Below are positions 7,318-11,040 of a stretch of DNA of 11,040 nt, one piece after another. The position numbers and the translations under genes were made by a program. Under the pieces are notes generated by a model. The model was given only the letters and a program-made list of their open reading frames with translations. It had not been told where the DNA came from and searched no databases. Each line of letters starts with the position of its first letter. Positions within the stretch are counted from its first letter, which is position 1. Source of the DNA: Mycobacterium sp. (GTDB lineage Bacteria; Actinomycetota; Actinomycetes; Mycobacteriales; Mycobacteriaceae); contig JAHFVB010000104.1 in assembly GCA_023264755.1 (NCBI GenBank), positions 1-11,040 on the forward strand, in the 5' to 3' direction.

Positions 7318-7338
7318 ATGGTCTTGGAGCTCGGGTGA
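7318..7338 (+). other. Leaderless 6-codon upstream ORF (MVLELG) overlapping the mmpS start
   Basis: The ATG at 7318 lies 7 nt after the TATAAA box, at or next to the predicted transcription start. Six codons later its TGA (7336-7338) overlaps the mmpS GTG (7335-7337) as GTGA. Ribosomes loading on the leaderless ATG would finish precisely on the mmpS start, and the upstream ORF contains the GGAG of mmpS. Expression is inferred from geometry only. Confidence 0.4.
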
Positions 7339-7778
7339 GTTCTCGTTCCCGGAGCCGGACCGTGCTCGCGCGGGTCTGGCTGCCGCTGGTGGTGGTCGTG
7401 GCACTCGGCCTGGGTGCCCTGTCCATGTACAAGGTGCATCAGTCCTCGGCACCAGGTCCGGTGCTGGCCGTCAACCCCCCGCAAGCGCCCGAGGAGTTCA
7501 CCCCCAAACGACTCACCTACGAGCTGTTCGGCGACGTGGGTAGTGGCGGGATGTTGGACTACATCGACATCGACGGCCATCCACACGAGGTCCAGCTCTC
7601 AGAACTGCCGTGGTCGCACACCGAGACCACCACGCTCACCGTCGTGTCGGGCAGCATCTCGGCCCAGGTGCACGGCGGACAGGTCGGCTGCCGGATGCTC
7701 GTCGACGACGTGGTGCGCGACGAACAGACCGCGACCCGGCAGGACGCGGACGTCACCTGTCGGGTGAAGTCCGCGTGA
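7335..7778 (+). CDS. MmpS-family membrane/periplasmic accessory protein
   Basis: MmpS proteins are small single-pass membrane partners of MmpL exporters. This 147-residue protein has a basic N terminus, one membrane helix (about residues 14-34, WLPLVVVVALGLGALSMYKV) and a periplasmic beta domain. The domain carries family-like motifs PKRLTYELFGDVG, MLDYIDIDG, LPWSHTETTTL and a Cys pair (GCRMLVDD and DVTCRVKSA) that probably forms a disulfide. Length fits the family (about 140-150 aa). I chose GTG at 7335, with GGAG at 7326-7329. The longer reading frame from TTG at 7281 would begin inside the -35 box and is unlikely. The stop overlaps the mmpL GTG by 4 nt. It is closest in design to MmpS4/MmpS5, but which paralogue it is cannot be settled here. 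Confidence 0.93.
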   Translation: MSSRSRSRTVLARVWLPLVVVVALGLGALSMYKVHQSSAPGPVLAVNPPQAPEEFTPKRLTYELFGDVGSGGMLDYIDIDGHPHEVQLSELPWSHTETTTLTVVSGSISAQVHGGQVGCRMLVDDVVRDEQTATRQDADVTCRVKSA

Positions 7779-10633
7779 GCGCGCATCAGGCGAAACGGCC
7801 GTTCTTCCCCAGAATGGTTCGCCTGCTGGCGATTCCGATCATCATCTCCTGGGGGTTGTTCGCCATCGCGACCAACACCTTCGTACCCAAGGTGGAGGAC
7901 GTCGCCACCGAACTCGCCGGCCCGGAGATACCGACGTACGCACCGTCGCAATATGCGCTGCTACACATCGGAGACAAGTTTCAGGAGTCCAACTCCACCA
8001 GCCTGACGATGGTCGTGCTGGAGGCCGACCATCCCCTCGACGACCAGGACCACCAATACTACGACGGCCTGGTGCAACGGCTCAAGAACGACACCCAGCA
8101 CGTGCAGTACGTCATGGACCTGTGGGGCAAGCCGATCACCGCGGCCGGGGCGCAGAGCATCGACGGCAAGGCGACCTACGTGCTGCTCCGCCTGGCCGGC
8201 AACGTCGGCCAGATCCAGGCCAACGAGTCCGTGAAGGCCGTGCGCGACATCGTCGCCGGGGACGCTGCACCGCAAGGGCTCAAGGTGTACGTCAGCGGTT
8301 CGGCACCAATGGCTTCGGACACCTTGTCGATCGCCAACGACAGTCTGAACAACATCACCATCGTCACCATCGTCCTGATCCTGGTGATGCTGCTGCTGGT
8401 GTACCGGTCGCTGACCAACGTCGCCGTGCCCATGTACAGCGTGCTGTTCGAGATCCTCATCGCCAAGGGCGTCGTGTCGACCCTGGGGCACTACGGCGTC
8501 ATCCCGATGTCGTCGTTCGCGGTCAACATCGTCGTCTCACTGACCCTGGGGGCAGGCACTGACTACGGCATCTTCCTGTTGGGGCGTTACCACGAGGCCC
8601 GACAGTTGGGCGAAACCCGGGAAGAGGCTTACTACACCGCCTACCGCGGCGTGGCACCCATCATCATCGGCTCCGGGCTGACGATCGCGGGCTCGTGCTT
8701 CTGCCTGACCTTCGCGCGGCTGGACTACTTCCACACCATGGGCCCGGCTGTGGCCATCAGCATGCTGTTCACGATCGCCGCGGCGTTGACCCTCGCCCCG
8801 GCCCTGCTGACCGTGGGCAGCCTGTTCGGGCTCTTCGATCCCAAGCAGGCCACGCGTGGGCGGCTGTACCGGCGCATCGGGGCGAGTGTGGTGCGCTGGC
8901 CGGTGCCGATCCTCGCCGCCAGCACCGCGGTGGTGCTGCTCGGGGCGATCTTCGTGCCCAGTTACCAAGTGAGCTATGACGATCGGGCCTACCAACCCGC
9001 CAGCGGTGCGGCCAATCAGGGCTTCACGGCCTCGGACCGACACTTCCCGCCCAGCAAGCTGTTCACCGAGATGATGATGGTCGAATCCGACCACGACATG
9101 CGCAATTCCGCGGACTTCATCTCGCTGGACCGCGTCGCCAAGGAACTGGTCCGACTGCCAGGGGTCGCCATGGTGCAGAGCATCACCCGCCCCCTGGGCC
9201 GGCCGCTGGACCACGCCAACGTGCCGTACCTGTTCACCGTGCAGGGTGGCGCCGCCGGTCAGCAGTTGCCGTTCAACGAACACGCCAACGACAACACCGA
9301 TGAGCAGGCCAAGATCCAGGCCGAAACCGTGGCGACACTGGGCAAGACCATCGACCTGACCCAGAAGTTGGCCGATGATCTGCACACCACGGTGCTCACG
9401 CTGGAGAACCTGCAACAGGTCACCGACGAGGTCAACGAGGACATCTCGAACCTCGACGACTTCATGCGGCCCCTGAAGAACTACTTCTATTGGGAACCAC
9501 ACTGTTTCGACATCCCCATCTGCTATTCGTTCCGGTCGTTGTTCGACGGGCTCGACGGCATCGACGCCCTGGACGAGCAGATCCACAACGCCGTCACCGA
9601 CTTTCAGGCCGTCGATGCGCTGATGCCGCAGATGGTCAGCCAGTTGAAGGTGATGCGCGACGAGACCCAGGCGCTGCAAAGCGTGATCGTCAACAGCTAT
9701 GGGCCGTCGCACCTGCAGTCCACCCAGACCGATCAGACCTTCGACGATCAGATCAACGTCGGCAACGACTTCGACAAGTCGCGCAGTGACGACTACTTCT
9801 ACATGCCGAGGGAGGGCTTCGACAACGAGGACGTCAAGACCGGTGAGCAGTTGATGATGTCGCCCGACGGCAAGGCCGCCCGATTCGTCATCACCCACGA
9901 GGGCAACGCGATGGCCCCGGAGGGCATCGATCACGTCAACGCATTCCCCGATGCCGTGAAGGCGGCGTTGAAGGAGACGTCGTTGGCCGGAGCACGGATC
10001 TACCTCGGCGGCGCAGCCTCGAACAACAAGGACATCAAGGAGTACGCGCTGTCGGATCTCAAGATCGTCGCCATCGCCGCCTTCGTGCTGATCTTCCTGA
10101 TCATGCTGGTGCTCACCCGGTCCCTGATGGCCGCCATCGTCATTCCCGGAACAGTGGCCTTCTCGTTCGCCGGCGCCTTCGGCCTGTCGATTCTGTTGTG
10201 GCAACACCTGATTGGACTGCACCTGCACTGGTTGGTACTGCCGATCACGTTCGTGATCCTGGTTGCCGTCGGTTCGGACTACAACCTGTTGCTGATCGCC
10301 AGAGTGAAGGAGGAGATCGGCGTCGGACTCCAGACGACCGGATTGCACACCGGCTTGATCCGCGCGCTCGGTAGCACTGGCGGGGTGGTGACCTCGGCGG
10401 GGCTGGTGTTCGCCTTCACGATGTTGGCCATGCTCGCCAGCGACCTGAAGACGATCGCCCAGGTGGGCTCCACGGTCTGCATCGGCCTGCTCCTGGACAC
10501 CCTCATCGTGCGGTCGTTCATCGTGCCGTCGCTCATCAGGCTGCTCGGGCCGTGGTTCTGGTGGCCGACGCTGGTGCGCTCGCGTCCACTGCCGCCGAGG
10601 CAGCCGACGGACTTCGCCGGGGTGACCCGATGA
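7775..10633 (+). CDS. MmpL-family RND exporter, MmpL4/5-like with coiled-coil hairpin
   Basis: MmpL proteins use proton flow to export lipids, siderophores or drugs across the inner membrane. The 952-residue protein has TM1 (about 14-36), periplasmic domain D1 (about 38-190), TM2-6 (about 193-355), TM7 (about 372-393), large domain D2 (about 395-760) and TM8-12 (about 765-935). The proton-relay pairs Asp263-Tyr264 (GAGTDYGIF) and Asp835-Tyr836 (VGSDYNLLL) are intact. D2 contains a long coiled-coil hairpin (about 509-630), whose turn carries Cys577 and Cys583 (CFDIPIC), as in the MmpL4/MmpL5 class that acts with MmpS. There is no long cytosolic C-terminal tail as in MmpL3. The start is GTG at 7775 (VSAHQAKRP), overlapping the mmpS stop as GTGA. 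An upstream in-frame start would run through mmpS in another frame. The stop overlaps the next gene as ATGA. The substrate cannot be read; no IdeR iron box is seen upstream. Confidence 0.96.
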   Translation: MSAHQAKRPFFPRMVRLLAIPIIISWGLFAIATNTFVPKVEDVATELAGPEIPTYAPSQYALLHIGDKFQESNSTSLTMVVLEADHPLDDQDHQYYDGLVQRLKNDTQHVQYVMDLWGKPITAAGAQSIDGKATYVLLRLAGNVGQIQANESVKAVRDIVAGDAAPQGLKVYVSGSAPMASDTLSIANDSLNNITIVTIVLILVMLLLVYRSLTNVAVPMYSVLFEILIAKGVVSTLGHYGVIPMSSFAVNIVVSLTLGAGTDYGIFLLGRYHEARQLGETREEAYYTAYRGVAPIIIGSGLTIAGSCFCLTFARLDYFHTMGPAVAISMLFTIAAALTLAPALLTVGSLFGLFDPKQATRGRLYRRIGASVVRWPVPILAASTAVVLLGAIFVPSYQVSYDDRAYQPASGAANQGFTASDRHFPPSKLFTEMMMVESDHDMRNSADFISLDRVAKELVRLPGVAMVQSITRPLGRPLDHANVPYLFTVQGGAAGQQLPFNEHANDNTDEQAKIQAETVATLGKTIDLTQKLADDLHTTVLTLENLQQVTDEVNEDISNLDDFMRPLKNYFYWEPHCFDIPICYSFRSLFDGLDGIDALDEQIHNAVTDFQAVDALMPQMVSQLKVMRDETQALQSVIVNSYGPSHLQSTQTDQTFDDQINVGNDFDKSRSDDYFYMPREGFDNEDVKTGEQLMMSPDGKAARFVITHEGNAMAPEGIDHVNAFPDAVKAALKETSLAGARIYLGGAASNNKDIKEYALSDLKIVAIAAFVLIFLIMLVLTRSLMAAIVIPGTVAFSFAGAFGLSILLWQHLIGLHLHWLVLPITFVILVAVGSDYNLLLIARVKEEIGVGLQTTGLHTGLIRALGSTGGVVTSAGLVFAFTMLAMLASDLKTIAQVGSTVCIGLLLDTLIVRSFIVPSLIRLLGPWFWWPTLVRSRPLPPRQPTDFAGVTR

Positions 10634-11040
10634 ACGTCAGCACTCACACGACGGGCTTCGGGCTCTGGGGCCTGCTGATGTTCGTCGCCCTCGGGTTCGA
10701 AGTGGTGTTCGCCGCCCTGGCCTTCGTCTACACCCGCCGACTGTTGCGGTTGCGCGCCTTGCCGATGAGTGACGAGCTCAACGGGTACCAACGGGCTCTG
10801 CGCAAGCTGCGCAAGGACGAACCCATGACCGAGGACGAGCTGAATCTCGCGGCCCGCATCATCGACGTCCGCAGAGCTCCGATGGCGTACTCGGTCCCCG
10901 CTGCCTTCATGACGATGGGCATCTTCTACATCTTCGGCAGCCTGGAGTACTTGCACGGGGCCACGCCGTCGGAGCGCACGTTCCTGGGGGTCATCCCGAT
11001 GTTCACCTCCACCAACCTCATCATTCAGATGCGCAAGACG
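10630..11040 (+). CDS. Unrecognised membrane protein, third gene of the mmpS-mmpL operon (3' end cut)
   Basis: The frame opens at ATG 10630, overlapping the mmpL TGA by 4 nt (ATGA), and stays open for 137 codons to the window end. Seen: a first membrane helix (about residues 10-34, GLWGLLMFVALGFEVVFAALAFVY), a charged region (about 35-84) with two predicted helices rich in Arg/Lys/Glu (LNGYQRALRKLRKDE and TEDELNLAARIIDVRR), a second membrane helix (about 86-107, AYSVPAAFMTMGIFYIFGSL), and a start of further apolar sequence (LGVIPMFTSTNLIIQ). By the positive-inside rule the charged middle part is cytosolic. I do not recognise the family. The tight overlap suggests a stoichiometric partner of MmpL. 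Confidence 0.85.
   Translation, partial: MNVSTHTTGFGLWGLLMFVALGFEVVFAALAFVYTRRLLRLRALPMSDELNGYQRALRKLRKDEPMTEDELNLAARIIDVRRAPMAYSVPAAFMTMGIFYIFGSLEYLHGATPSERTFLGVIPMFTSTNLIIQMRKT

Noticed and set aside
7281..7334. Longer MmpS starting at TTG 7281
   Set aside because: This start would lie inside the promoter -35 box, upstream of the predicted transcription start, and has no ribosome site.
7105..7334. IdeR iron box for siderophore-type control of mmpS-mmpL
   Set aside because: No sequence resembling TTAGGTTAGGCTAACCTAA was found; the palindromes here have different sequences.
7610..7774. Longer MmpL starting upstream at 7610
   Set aside because: The extension reads mmpS in a different frame with no family similarity; GTG 7775 gives the usual MmpL N terminus and a GTGA overlap.
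8537..10348. 603-codon open frame on the - strand opposite mmpL
   Set aside because: The translation is rich in Val, Gln, His and Arg without domain features; the + strand MmpL is unmistakable.

Overview
The window looks like chromosomal DNA of a high-GC mycobacterium, most likely a fast-growing Mycolicibacterium-type species. The evidence is a dnaK-grpE-dnaJ1-hspR operon with HAIR operators and a SigH-type promoter, an MmpS/MmpL pair, an Rv0385-like type II flavohemoglobin, and starts with promoter geometry typical of leaderless mycobacterial mRNAs. The assignment rests on protein and motif recognition only; no database search was possible.

Layout. On the + strand, 82-1248 is a flavohemoglobin-like haem/FAD/NAD protein and 1272-2174 an aldose 1-epimerase-family protein. 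A 17-bp perfect hairpin (2178-2216) then separates these from the convergent heat-shock operon on the - strand. Read in its own direction, that operon runs dnaK (6437-4575), grpE (4578-3943), dnaJ1 (3896-2715) and hspR (2619-2239). Its control region (6467-6583) holds a SigH-type promoter, two HspR/HAIR sites and a weaker SigA-like promoter. Upstream and on the same strand is a MarR-family regulator (7104-6625). A 230-bp divergent control region separates it from a + strand operon of mmpS (7335-7778), mmpL (7775-10633) and an unrecognised membrane protein (from 10630, cut by the window end), each pair overlapping by 4 nt.

How the genes work together. DnaK, GrpE and DnaJ1 form the Hsp70 folding cycle, and HspR represses the operon through HAIR sites while SigH can induce it. 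The MarR protein probably controls the MmpS/MmpL export system, which resembles the coiled-coil MmpL4/5 type, and the third gene is likely a partner of that exporter.

Most notable observations. (1) Between dnaJ1 and hspR lies a 32-bp tandem repeat (three full copies plus 10 nt). Each copy is a complete 10-codon micro-ORF with its own Shine-Dalgarno-like sequence, joined to the next by a TGATG stop/start overlap, which makes a five-step termination-reinitiation chain from dnaJ1 to hspR. It resembles the MIRU repeats of M. tuberculosis in design but has a much shorter unit. (2) The mmpS promoter is placed to make a leaderless 6-codon upstream ORF whose stop overlaps the mmpS start. (3) The gene after mmpL is an undescribed small membrane protein, as far as I can recognise.
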